Shown piece after piece: positions 9,538 through 19,600 of a stretch of 64,000 nucleotides of DNA. The position numbers and the translations under genes are program-made. The stretch is from Tolypothrix sp. PCC 7910 (GTDB lineage: Bacteria > Cyanobacteriota > Cyanobacteriia > Cyanobacteriales > Nostocaceae), in assembly GCF_011769525.1 (NCBI RefSeq), contig NZ_CP050440.1:7131501-7195500 (forward strand), written 5' to 3'. Under the pieces are notes generated by a model. That model did no database searches. It had not been told where the DNA came from and saw only the letters and a program-made list of their open reading frames with translations. Every line of letters starts with the position of its first letter. Positions within the stretch are counted from its first letter, which is position 1.

Positions 9538-10140
9538 TCAGTCTGGTGAAGTACAGTAACAAGAATGGGTAAACCAATTATAAATATCATTTAACGAGAC
9601 TTGATTAAAAGCACTTTCAATTGCTTTTGCTAAGTCTGGATAACTTCTAGCTCCAATAGAACGTAGTAAAGTTTTAATTTTTGACCAACAGTTTTCAATT
9701 GGTGAAAAATCCGGGGAATATGGTGGTAAATAAATCAATTTAGCTCCAGCAGCTTCGATTAATTTCTCAATATCTCTACCTTTATGAATTGAACAATTAT
9801 CCATGATTACACAAGCGCCTTCCCACAGAAGAGGAACTAATTTTTGAGAAATGTAAGCCTCAAATGTTAGCCCGTCAGATGCTCCTAAAATACTATATTG
9901 ACTAATCACACCTTTGAGAGCAATCGCTCCAATTATGGAGACATTTTTACAGCGTTTTTGAGGTCGCGACCCATGAGCTCTTTTACCTTTTTTAGAACGA
10001 GCAGAGTGTCTTATTAAAGATAGATTAGCTCCGGCTTCGTCAATAAAGACAAGGTTTTCCGCTGGTATACCATGAAGTTGAAGCCAGAACTGTACTCTTA
10101 ATAATTGAACTCTTTCAGTCTCTTTTTCGGAGGCGTGCAA
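9538..10140 (-). CDS. IS630 transposase, catalytic part (second frame)
   Basis: This frame carries the DDE domain. The first Asp is in LVFIDEAGANLSL, the second in CVIMDNCSIHKG, and the Glu in PPYSPDFSPIENCWSKIK, as in IS630/Tc1-mariner transposases. It overlaps the upstream frame (10098-10493), and the overlap holds a run of T on the plus strand at 10142-10150, meaning a run of nine A in the transcript. That run is a typical slippery site for the programmed frameshift that fuses the two parts. The stop codon lies inside the terminal repeat. Confidence 0.88.
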   Translation of the reverse strand: MHASEKETERVQLLRVQFWLQLHGIPAENLVFIDEAGANLSLIRHSARSKKGKRAHGSRPQKRCKNVSIIGAIALKGVISQYSILGASDGLTFEAYISQKLVPLLWEGACVIMDNCSIHKGRDIEKLIEAAGAKLIYLPPYSPDFSPIENCWSKIKTLLRSIGARSYPDLAKAIESAFNQVSLNDIYNWFTHSCYCTSPD

Positions 10141-10493
10141 TGTTTTTTTTTAAGGCTTATTTCTATCCTCTGTAACATCCTGTCTACCGTAGATATACCA
10201 ACTGTTATCCCTGTTTTTTCTTTGAGAATGAAGCGGATTTCTTTTAAGGTCGCATCATTTTTAGCTTCAACTATTTCTTCCAGAATCTTAATTTGTTCTT
10301 CGTTGAGCTTTGGAGGAGTTTGTTTTGTACTAACTTTAGGAGCGATACTTGCTGTTTCTCTATATTGCTTTAGTAATTTCTCAATAAAACCTAAACTGAC
10401 ACAAAATTTGTTTGCTAATTGACGTTGTGATATTCCACCTGATAAGTATGTATCCAATATTTTTTGGCGAAAGTCCAGGGAATATGGTTTCAT
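10098..10493 (-). CDS. IS630 transposase, DNA-binding part (first frame)
   Basis: The 131-residue frame starts MKPYSLDFRQKILDTYLSGG and contains the tandem helix-turn-helix region (SQRQLANKFCVS; ATLKEIRFILKEKTG...VGISTVDRML) that recognises the terminal repeats. Its end runs into the A-rich slippery site, after which the second frame continues the protein. The start lies 66 bases inside the right terminal repeat end. Confidence 0.85.
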   Translation of the reverse strand: MKPYSLDFRQKILDTYLSGGISQRQLANKFCVSLGFIEKLLKQYRETASIAPKVSTKQTPPKLNEEQIKILEEIVEAKNDATLKEIRFILKEKTGITVGISTVDRMLQRIEISLKKKHCTPPKKRLKEFNY

Positions 10494-10581
10494 TTTTACC
10501 CTTGAGTAGATACACTGATTTATTTTAATTACTGTACTTCATTAGACTGGTAAACGCTATATTTATTATTTGCAACAAAAT

Positions 10582-13557
10582 CTAAAATCTCAAATCGCTC
10601 AACGTGGCGATCGCCTCTAGCTGAAAGTTATCGACTAAATATTTCAAAGCCTGTGCTAGGGGTTGTTCCTGGCTAGAGATTTGAGCAATCAGTTCGTAGA
10701 GTTTGGCATCATTGAGATCCAAGGCGGCTTCATGCACTTCCCCAATCCACTCTTTGGGCATTACCTGCAAGTCTTCAGCAATCAGGGATTTTTTTGGTGA
10801 AGATACTTGGTTGCTATCAGGTGCGACTACTTCACTATATATGTAGCGTACCCCCAAGTACTGCGCCATCTTCTCAAACAGTATCGTTTCTGTAAAAGGC
10901 TTGGCAACATGATCATTGCAACCCGCTTGCATACTTGCTTGGCAGTCTTGTTCAAAAGCAGCGGCAGTTAGAGCAATAATAGTGACATCTTCGCCGCCTG
11001 CTGTGGCTCTGATTTGTTGGGTAGCTGTGTAGCCATCCATCACAGGCATTTGAATATCCATCCATATCAGATGGGGATACCATTCTTGCCACATAGCGAT
11101 CGCTTCTGCACCATTCTCTACGGCGCACACTTCAAAGCCTACTGACTCTAGTAACTTGACTAAAAGTTGACGATTTTCTAAAACATCTTCTACTACAAGA
11201 ATCCGGTAAGTGGATTGTCCTGGTTCTAAACTAATTACATGGCAGGTTGTTTCGGACTCTACCAAATCAATTGAATCTACTACCTGCAAAAAGACTTCAC
11301 AGGTAAAGGTTGTGCCTTGGTTTAAGGTGCTGTGGGCTGTAATATTACCACCCATCAAGCGAGCAAACTGGCGACTAATTGATAAACCTAAGCCTGTACC
11401 TTGGGCATTGCGTCCCTTTTCTGTTTGCATAAAGGCTTCAAAAACCGATTCGAGATCTGAGGTAGGAATACCGCATCCAGTATCTTCGACTTCTAAACGT
11501 AGGCTGATTTTCGATTCTTGATCGCTGGCTGGTAAAGCTTGTACCCGCAGCGTGACGCTGCCGTTATTGGTAAATTTAATGGCATTACCTAACAAGTTGA
11601 TTAAGATTTGCCGCAGCTTGGCTTCATCACCCCACACATAACGGGGAACATTGGCATCTCGCTCGTTTTGCAGTCTCAAGCCTTTCTGTGAGGCTTTGAG
11701 AGCAAACAGATCGTTGAGCGATCGCAATAGTCGATGCAAATTAAAACAGCTTTCGTTAAGTACCAATTGCCCAGCTTCAATTCTCGACATCTCTAAAACA
11801 TCGTTAATTAGTGCTAGCAAATGTTCTCCACTGCGGCTGATAATGCCCAAATGCTCGCGAAATTCATCCTGAGTTTGGCGATCGCGTACCATTAATTGCG
11901 TAAATCCGAGAATGGCGTTCATGGGAGTCCGCAGTTCGTGGCTCATTTTTGCGAGGAATTGGCTTTTGGCATGATTGGCGATCGCAGCTCGTTCTGCGGC
12001 TTGTTCTAGAGCAACTTGCGAAAACTCAAGCACTGCTAGCATCAAGGTATTTCGCATTTCCAAGGCTGCTTCCATCTCTGCACTTTGCCAAGGTAGGGAG
12101 GTTTCTTTAACTATTTCTTGCCAAAGTTCAAAGGATTTACGCGGTGTTAATCGCATTTCATCATCGCTAGAGATGGAGACAGAGGTGTGGGGATTTCCTG
12201 CCCAATTAACTGTTTGAATTTGCTCTGGTCTAAACCAAATAATATGATAAGACTTTTGTTGCAGCACAATTGAAATTACTAAAATTCCACTAGCTATTGT
12301 GCTGAATTGCTGCGCTTGAGGGTAAATTTTTGAGAGCGAATCAGTCACAAATATCGGTTGGCATTGTTTTTCTAATAGCCAATTCATCAATGCTTGTACT
12401 TCATTTAAAGTAGGAGTTTCACCCAGTAGGGCAACTTCATTTTCTAGAATAATTGCGGCTCCCTGGGCGTGAACTAAATTCATGAGAGGCAATTCGTTCC
12501 GCCGGAAAACCGCTTCAATAAAGCTAGCTTCTTGAGATAATGCTGTTCGCAATTGTTCCTGAATTAATTTCACCTGGGAGCGATAACGATTCATCTCCTG
12601 CTCTTGTTGATAAGCTAATTCTAATGAAGCAAACTGCCCCAGAAATTCGCAAGCTTTTCGCATTTCATAATCAACATATTTAGGGGTGTAATGATGACAA
12701 GCAATCAACCCCCAAAGTCGTTTGTCATTAATTAAGGAAATTGACATCGAAGCCGCCACACCCATATTTTGCAAATATTCCAAATGGCAAGGCGACACAC
12801 TGCGTAAGTTGGCGTGACTGAGATTCAGCGGTTTTTCCGTAATGGGATTATTTTTAGGAATTAGTTTTGCTGGTTGATAGTTAACGCTGGGAATCAGCCG
12901 TAGCCAGCTGTTGTAATATAGATTACGGGCTGGCTGGGGAATATCAAAAGCTGGATAATGTAGCCCCAGATAAGTTTCTAAATTTTTAGCTTTGTCTTCT
13001 GCAAGCACAGTGCCGCTATTATCGGGAGCAAACTGGTAGATCATGACGCGATCAAAGCCAGTAATTAGCCGCACTTGTTTGGCTAAAGTTGCCGCCAAAT
13101 CATTTAAATTTTCGGTGGCGCGAAGGAAGGCGATCGCTTCTTTTAATAGGTGATAAAACTTGAGCACCTGCTTACTTGTAGTTACCGGACTAGGTTCTAG
13201 TTCCATCACTAGGGCTGTGCCACTGCGATGCAATATTCCCTTAAAACTTTGTAAATACTTTTTTTGATTAACTGATGCGACTGCGCTCTTAATTTTTAAA
13301 TCTAATGGGTTAACTACTTCTAAGTTATCTTCTCTAAGATATTGAGATATTTCTTTAACTTTTCCTTGAGAAAGCAGCACACTCAGTGGTTTGCCAATGA
13401 TATTTTCGGCGGGAATTCCTAATATTTGCTTGATGTTTTCACTAACTTGCAAAATTTTTAGTTCTGGTTCTTGCAATGTCAACAAAATCCCATGTGGTTG
13501 AATTAAACCAGGAATCTCAATCAATTCGCGATCGCAATTAGTTAAATCGGTTGTCAT
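10582..13557 (-). CDS. Phytochrome-type hybrid histidine kinase
   Basis: From ATG 13557 (MTTDLTNCDRELIEIPG) the protein has 991 residues. In order it has PAS (about 10-115), bilin-binding GAF (about 140-300, with DIPQPARNLYYNSWLRLIP and RSVSPCHLEYLQNMGVAASM), PHY (about 320-500), HisKA (SHELRTPMNAILGF), an HATPase with [11 protein letters not shown], and a receiver with HLIWMDIQMPVMDGY. The GAF Cys before His matches the phycocyanobilin-attachment Cys of Cph1-type phytochromes. An N-terminal Cys in NCDRE matches the biliverdin-binding Cys of bacteriophytochromes. The open frame extends 32 codons further upstream, but that part is encoded by short tandem repeats and is unlikely to be translated. 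It is a red/far-red light sensor, probably acting with the neighbouring hybrid kinase. Confidence 0.93.
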   Translation of the reverse strand: MTTDLTNCDRELIEIPGLIQPHGILLTLQEPELKILQVSENIKQILGIPAENIIGKPLSVLLSQGKVKEISQYLREDNLEVVNPLDLKIKSAVASVNQKKYLQSFKGILHRSGTALVMELEPSPVTTSKQVLKFYHLLKEAIAFLRATENLNDLAATLAKQVRLITGFDRVMIYQFAPDNSGTVLAEDKAKNLETYLGLHYPAFDIPQPARNLYYNSWLRLIPSVNYQPAKLIPKNNPITEKPLNLSHANLRSVSPCHLEYLQNMGVAASMSISLINDKRLWGLIACHHYTPKYVDYEMRKACEFLGQFASLELAYQQEQEMNRYRSQVKLIQEQLRTALSQEASFIEAVFRRNELPLMNLVHAQGAAIILENEVALLGETPTLNEVQALMNWLLEKQCQPIFVTDSLSKIYPQAQQFSTIASGILVISIVLQQKSYHIIWFRPEQIQTVNWAGNPHTSVSISSDDEMRLTPRKSFELWQEIVKETSLPWQSAEMEAALEMRNTLMLAVLEFSQVALEQAAERAAIANHAKSQFLAKMSHELRTPMNAILGFTQLMVRDRQTQDEFREHLGIISRSGEHLLALINDVLEMSRIEAGQLVLNESCFNLHRLLRSLNDLFALKASQKGLRLQNERDANVPRYVWGDEAKLRQILINLLGNAIKFTNNGSVTLRVQALPASDQESKISLRLEVEDTGCGIPTSDLESVFEAFMQTEKGRNAQGTGLGLSISRQFARLMGGNITAHSTLNQGTTFTCEVFLQVVDSIDLVESETTCHVISLEPGQSTYRILVVEDVLENRQLLVKLLESVGFEVCAVENGAEAIAMWQEWYPHLIWMDIQMPVMDGYTATQQIRATAGGEDVTIIALTAAAFEQDCQASMQAGCNDHVAKPFTETILFEKMAQYLGVRYIYSEVVAPDSNQVSSPKKSLIAEDLQVMPKEWIGEVHEAALDLNDAKLYELIAQISSQEQPLAQALKYLVDNFQLEAIATLSDLRF

Positions 13558-13716
13558 TGGGGATTGGGGAACTCGGGGCCCCCTCTGGGGATAAGGGGTA
13601 ATGGGGACTGGGGATTGGGGATTGAGGACAAGGGGAAAAGGGGAGAATAGCAATTAGCAATTAGCAATTACCCATTACCAATTACCCAATGCCCCATGCC
13701 CCATGCCCCATGCCCT
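13558..13716. repeat. Short tandem repeat tract between two kinase genes
   Basis: CCCCAAT/ATTGGGG, TAATGGG and GGGCATG units fill the gap. The part at about 13560-13622 is the inverted copy of 3019-3079. It provides an artificial upstream extension of the phytochrome frame. Confidence 0.85.
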
Positions 13717-13718
13717 AA

Positions 13719-15857
13719 CTAACTGAGCACTCTTTTCTGCCGTTCTAGCTGTAAAGCTGCTTTGACTCTTTCAAATTCTGTCTCTAACTGATAAAGTCGC
13801 TCTGGCAGATGGCTGATTTCGGAAAGAGCGATCGCTTCTATTTCTCGACAAAGTTCTGTGAGATTCCTAGCTCCTAAATAGGCGCTACTAGATTTCCAGC
13901 TATGGGCTAGACGGTGTATAGTTGGGGCATCTCCTTGGGTAACAGCTTCTCGAATTTGCTCCAGTATATGGGGGGAATCTTCTAAATAACAGTCAATAAT
14001 TTCTGCTACAAATGTGTCATCATCTCCAGCCATCTCACAGATTTTTTGAATAGCTTGAGTATTAATGGCTGGTAAATCTGCTACTGCAACAAAAGAACGA
14101 TTTGTTGAGGGTTCCTTGACTTCATGGGAGTGGCGATCGCTTCTGCTGGGGGGGATAAAACCACCATTAGTAGAAACTATCGGCACACATCGGCTTAAGG
14201 CTTGAGCTAGTATGTCAATGCGGATAGGTTTGGTGATGTAGTCATCCATTCCTGCTGTTAAACATTCCTCGCGATCGCCTTGCAGGGCGCGGGCTGTTAC
14301 GGCAATAATTCGCGGGCGTAAATCTACTGGATACTTTTGACAGATGAGCTTTGTGGCTTCTAATCCGTCCATTTCTGGCATTTGCACATCCATTAAGATT
14401 ACGTCATAAGACAAGTGCTGGATAATTTCTAAAACTTCTTTGCCATTACTGACAACATCGGCTCTATATCCTAGTTGTTTGAGCATCAATAAAGCTAGCT
14501 TTTGATTGACTGCATGATCTTCCGCCAGCAAAATTCTCAAGGGGAAATGTTCTGACATTTCAGAACCGAGGGAAATGAGATGAGATGGCTGGGTATTTGT
14601 TTGGCTAGTAGGTTGCACATGAGTTTTTCCGGTAGGTACAGGATAACTAGCCGGGGCGAGGATAGTGAAATAAAAAGTAGATCCCTCTCCCAGGCGAGTA
14701 TCTACCCACATTTTGCCGCCCATCAATTCGCTCAATTGGCGGCTGATCGCTAATCCTAAACCTGTGCCTCCATAACAGCGTGTAGTGGAAGAATCAATCT
14801 GACTAAAAGATACAAACAATCGATTCAGTTTATCTGCTGGTACGCCTACCCCTGTATCCTGAACAGAGAACTGGATCTCATACATATCCTGGGGTGCCTT
14901 TTCCCGCTTAACTGCACCGGATTGATTAGCCCCATTACCAGATGCAGTTGCGATATGGGCTGTGACTGCAATTTTAATACTGCCATTGGGAGTAAATTTA
15001 ATGGCATTACTCAGTAAATTCACTAAAATCTGACGCAGACGAGTTACATCTCCCACCATATTTGTGGGTACATCTGCTGCTACATGAAAGCTAATTTCTA
15101 ATTTTTTTGCTATGGCATCGTTAGCTAGCAATGCGATTGATTCTTTGATACAGTTTACTAAATCAAATGATTCTGTTTCTAGTTCTAATTTGCCAGACTC
15201 AATCTTAGAAAAATCTAAAATATTATTAATTAACGATAGTAATATTTCACCACTAGAACGAATTGTCTCCACAGCATCTTGTTGCTCTGGAGTCAGCTTT
15301 GTATCTAGTAATAATCCTGTCATACCAATCACCGCATTCATCGGTGTGCGGATTTCATGGCTCATATTTGCTAAAAAATCGCTCTTAGCTTGGGTAGCTA
15401 CTTCTGCCGCTACTTTTGCTTCTTCCAATCGTTGATTCTGTTGAATTAGCAGTTGCTGCTGTTGGCGAATTAGTAATTGATTTTTAATTCTTGCTAGTAC
15501 TTCTAACTCTTTAAATGGTTTAGTAATATAGTCTTGCGCTCCCAACTCAAAAGCTTTGACTTTATCCTTAAGATCATCTAGAGCGCTAATAAATATAATT
15601 GGAATATTACGTGTTTTCTCTACCAGCTTTAATTGCTGGCAAACTTCATAGCCGTTCATTTCCGGCATATTAACGTCAAGTAAAATTAAATCTGGTACCT
15701 CTCGTTGGGCAGCTTGCAAAGCCATACGCCCACTGAGCGATTTGCGAAGCACATAACCCTCTGACTCTAGCATTTTTGATAATAAACGTAGATTGTCAGG
15801 GTTGTCATCTACGAGTAAAATATTTGTTTGCGATGCTGATTTCAGTAAGGTATCCAT
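13719..15857 (-). CDS. Hybrid histidine kinase REC-HisKA-HATPase-REC-HPt
   Basis: From ATG 15857 ([20 protein letters not shown]) the protein has 712 residues. It has a first receiver (about 10-125, Asp in [16 protein letters not shown]), a coiled linker, HisKA ([14 protein letters not shown], about 170) and an HATPase ([11 protein letters not shown], about 380). A second receiver follows ([16 protein letters not shown], about 490), then a C-terminal HPt domain with [16 protein letters not shown] (about 645). No membrane or sensory domain is present, so its input probably comes through the first receiver. It lies directly upstream of the phytochrome kinase on the same strand, 161 bases apart, and is a natural partner in a phosphorelay. 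The open frame begins 18 codons earlier, but the receiver starts normally from 15857. Confidence 0.92.
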   Translation of the reverse strand: MDTLLKSASQTNILLVDDNPDNLRLLSKMLESEGYVLRKSLSGRMALQAAQREVPDLILLDVNMPEMNGYEVCQQLKLVEKTRNIPIIFISALDDLKDKVKAFELGAQDYITKPFKELEVLARIKNQLLIRQQQQLLIQQNQRLEEAKVAAEVATQAKSDFLANMSHEIRTPMNAVIGMTGLLLDTKLTPEQQDAVETIRSSGEILLSLINNILDFSKIESGKLELETESFDLVNCIKESIALLANDAIAKKLEISFHVAADVPTNMVGDVTRLRQILVNLLSNAIKFTPNGSIKIAVTAHIATASGNGANQSGAVKREKAPQDMYEIQFSVQDTGVGVPADKLNRLFVSFSQIDSSTTRCYGGTGLGLAISRQLSELMGGKMWVDTRLGEGSTFYFTILAPASYPVPTGKTHVQPTSQTNTQPSHLISLGSEMSEHFPLRILLAEDHAVNQKLALLMLKQLGYRADVVSNGKEVLEIIQHLSYDVILMDVQMPEMDGLEATKLICQKYPVDLRPRIIAVTARALQGDREECLTAGMDDYITKPIRIDILAQALSRCVPIVSTNGGFIPPSRSDRHSHEVKEPSTNRSFVAVADLPAINTQAIQKICEMAGDDDTFVAEIIDCYLEDSPHILEQIREAVTQGDAPTIHRLAHSWKSSSAYLGARNLTELCREIEAIALSEISHLPERLYQLETEFERVKAALQLERQKRVLS

Positions 15858-15911
15858 AGTAATTGGAATTAAGGCCGATTTAAAATAGCGATCGCTTCTC
15901 ATAGCAAGCAA

Positions 15912-16645
15912 TCAACTCAATCTTTCAGAGCATCTGCAAGAATTAATCTTGGCAGTAAATATTCGTAATAATTTAGTCAAGTCGGTCAGCCTTACAGATT
16001 TATGGGAAAATCTCTACATTTAATTATTTATATTGCAAAAAAAACAGATTGTAAACTAAAATCAATCTCATATTTGTCGATTGTATATAAGTTTAAAAAC
16101 TCTACTTAACTAATTAATCAACTGTCATAGTTATTATGCAATTATTACTTAAGGGTTGTAGTTGAAAACCTAAGTACTTGCGTAGAAAGGAAATAGGGAA
16201 GAAGCAATAATGTAATAGTAAGTTTCTTAGCAATAAAATGTCAGCAATATCTCAACGATATAAAAAATTTGAGCTTAAATGCTTTGAATAACATTAAAGC
16301 GGATAAAAATTTATAATTAAGCAATTCCAAAAATTACATTATCCAGTTTTGAGGAAATAATGATGCTGATGATTTTCCTCTCAATTGAAAATAAGGCACG
16401 AGGCAGGAGACAGGAGGGAGAAGAAGAACTTCTATCTTTACTTCTCTAGTTGTGTACCTTATTTAGTTGCAAACGGCTCTAAAAGCAAATACTAAGATAA
16501 TGCAAGATTTTATTACGAATTTGTTACTTGTATAATTATTATTTTTGTATCAGCACATACAAAATAGACATTACTCATACTTAGATAGCGGGAACAATAA
16601 CCTGACAAATAGGACAAACATCCATTCTGTAAGGAGAAAACCGCA
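15912..16645. other. Divergent intergenic region; no gene seen
   Basis: This AT-rich region of 734 bases separates the leftward hybrid kinase from the rightward Ser/Thr-histidine kinase and should contain both promoters. No coding sequence or strong hairpin is apparent. A purine-rich tract of GGAGACAGGAGGGAG type lies near 16400-16425. Confidence 0.55.
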
Positions 16646-19600
16646 ATGTTAAAGCTGACTGGTTACGACATACATGAGGAAAGCTATTCCGGTAGCAGAA
16701 CTCAGGTGTATCGCGGAATCAGAAAAAAAGATTACAAACCAGTAGCAATCAAATTTTTACGTCGTGAGTATCCTAACTTTTATGATTTGATGCAGTTTCG
16801 CAATCAATACACCATTGCGAAAAATCTCAACATTGCTGGCATTATTAAAACCTATAGCCTAGAAAATTATCAAAATGGCTACGCCTTAGTCATGGAAGAT
16901 TTTGGTGGTATTTCCCTCCACCAAGAGATGACGAAATGGAAAGATGGTGGAATGGGAAGAAGTAGTGAAGGATTGCGGGAATTTTTCACTATTGCTATGC
17001 AAATTGTCACTGCTTTGGAGGGACTATATCAGCATGGGGTAATTCATAAAGATATTAAACCCGCTAACATCCTGATTAATCCCTATACCAAAGAAGTTAA
17101 ACTCATCGACTTTAGTATTGCGTCCTTACTTCCCAGAGAAACCCAAAACTTAACCAGTCCTAATGTTTTAGAAGGAACCCTAGCTTATCTATCGCCAGAA
17201 CAAACTGGACGGATTAACCGAGGTGTAGACTATCGTACCGACTTTTATTCTTTAGGTGTGACCTTCTTTGAACTTCTAACAGGACAGCTTCCTTTTAACA
17301 GCAGCGATCCGATGGAGTTACTACATCACCACGTTGCCAAACATCCGCCTACTGTACAAAGCCTCAACAAAAATATACCTGTAGTCCTGTCTGAAATTGT
17401 TGTTAAATTGATGGCTAAAAATGCTGAAGACCGCTACCAGACAGCCTATGGACTCAGGTACGACTTAGAAAAATGCTTAAGTATTTGGCAAGCAGCTGGC
17501 AAAATTGAGACTTTTAATTTAGGACAACGGGATATTTGCGATCGCTTAATTATTCCCGAAAAACTCTACGGTCGGCAAGGGGAAGTGGAAACCTTACTCA
17601 CAGCCTTTGATAGGGTATGTGAAGGCGCAAGAGAAATGATGCTTGTAGCTGGGTTTTCGGGAATTGGTAAAACTGCTGTAGTAAATGAAGTTCACAAACC
17701 CATTGTGCGCGCTAGGGGTTATTTTATTAAAGGTAAATTTGACCAATTTCAGCGCAATATTCCCTTCTCAGCTTTTGTACAAGCCTTTCGCGATTTGATG
17801 GGGCAAATATTAACTGAAAGTGATGCCCAACTGCAACAATGGAAAAGTAATATTCTCTCTGCATTGGGAGAAAATGCCCAGGTAATTATTGATGTTATTC
17901 CTGAACTAGAAAGAATTATTGGTAAACAACAACCTGTCCTCGAACTTTCCGGGAATGCTGCTCAAAATCGCTTTAATTTACTATTTCAAAGATTTATTCA
18001 AATTTTTACCACTAAAGAACATCCTTTAGTCATCTTTCTCGATGATTTGCAGTGGGGAGATTCAGCTTCACTCAAGTTAATGCAATTATTGATGAGTGCA
18101 ACTGAGACGAGCTACTTATTATTAATTGGCGCATATCGAGATAACGAAGTTTCAACTGCACATCCATTAATATTGACTTTAGATGCAATTCGTAAAGCTA
18201 ATTCTATTGTCAACAGTATTATTTTAAATCCCCTTCAATCATCTGATTTAAATCAGATGATTGTTGATACTCTGAATTGTCCACCTCTGGTGGCGCTACC
18301 ATTTACAAAATTAGTCTATCAAAAAACTCAGGGCAATCCTTTTTTTACCAATCAATTTCTTAAGTCGCTCTATGAAGAAGATTTGATTAGCTTTAATATT
18401 CATAGTGGCTATTGGCAATGTGATATTGCTCAACTTAAAGCTAAGACTTTAAACGATGATGTTGTAGAATTTATGGCGCTACAACTACAAAAGTTAGCAA
18501 AATCAACTCAGGATGTATTAAAATTAGCTGCTTGTATTGGTAACTATTTTGATTTAGCTACATTGGCAATAGTTAGCCAAAAATCTCTAGCTGAAACAGC
18601 ATTAGATTTGTGGTCAGCACTGCAAGCAGGGTTGATCATTCCCACTACTGAGGTTTATAAGTTCTTTCAAGATGAATCTGTAGTAATGCAGCAGATTGCA
18701 TCAGCTAACAATTATGAACAACTTACGGTATCTTACAGATTTTTACATGACAGAGTGCAGCAAGCTGCTTACAGTTTAATTCCGGAACTGCAAAAAAAAT
18801 TAACTCATCTGCAAATAGGAAAACTCTTATTAGATAAGACACCTAAAGCAGTAAGAGAAGAAAGGATTTTTCAGATTGTTAACCATTTAACTCTAGGTTT
18901 GGATTTAATAACTGACCAAACAGAGCGCTATGAATTTGCCCAGTTAAACTTAACGGCTGGACAAAAAGCTAAGGCTGCTACTGCTTATAGTGCAGCAGTT
19001 GATTATTTAACTGTAGGCATCAATATGCTAGCAGCAGACAGTTGGCAACATCAGTATAATCTCACTCTCAAATTATATGAAGAAGCAGCAGAAGCAGAAT
19101 TTCTCAATGGTAATTTTGAGTTTACAGAAATACTTTCAGAAATAGTATTACAGCAAGCAAAAACACTGTTAGACCAAGTTAAAATATATGAAGTAAAAAT
19201 TCAAGCTACTATTGCCCAAAATCAATTAAAGCCAGCGCTGAATATTGGTCAACAATTTCTCAAATTGTTAAGTGTGGAATTACCAGAACAGCCTTCGCAA
19301 GCAGATATTATGCAAGCGCTACAAGAAACCCATCTGCTGGTTGTAGATAAAAAAGTGGAAGATTTAATTAACTTACCTGCAATGACAGACCCCAGTAAGT
19401 TAGCTGCTGTGAAAATCATGTTAAGTACAGCCACAGCTGCTTATGTAGCTGTACCAGAACTGTATATTCTCATTGTCTTGCAGTTGGTAAATCTATCTGT
19501 TAAATATGGTAATGCTCATGAGTCTACCTATATCTATGCTGCTTATGGGTTAATTCTTTGTGGCCTTGTGGGAGATATTGAAGCAGGGTTTGAATTTGGT

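Larger units (their letters stand above)
9529..10559 (-). mobile_element. IS630-family insertion sequence, complete
   Basis: The terminal inverted repeats start TAGCGTTT and share CAGTCT..TGAAGTACAGTAA, at 9529-9560 and inverted at 10529-10559. Each side is flanked by TA (9527-9528 and 10560-10561), the target duplication expected for the IS630/Tc1 group. Total length is 1031 bases. It encodes a transposase in two overlapping frames on the minus strand. Intact ends, intact catalytic residues and a clean TA duplication suggest a recent and possibly still mobile copy. Confidence 0.9.

Noticed and set aside
13558-13653. 32-codon upstream extension of the phytochrome gene
   Set aside because: It is encoded by tandem repeats, and phytochrome homology begins at MTTDLTNC (13557).
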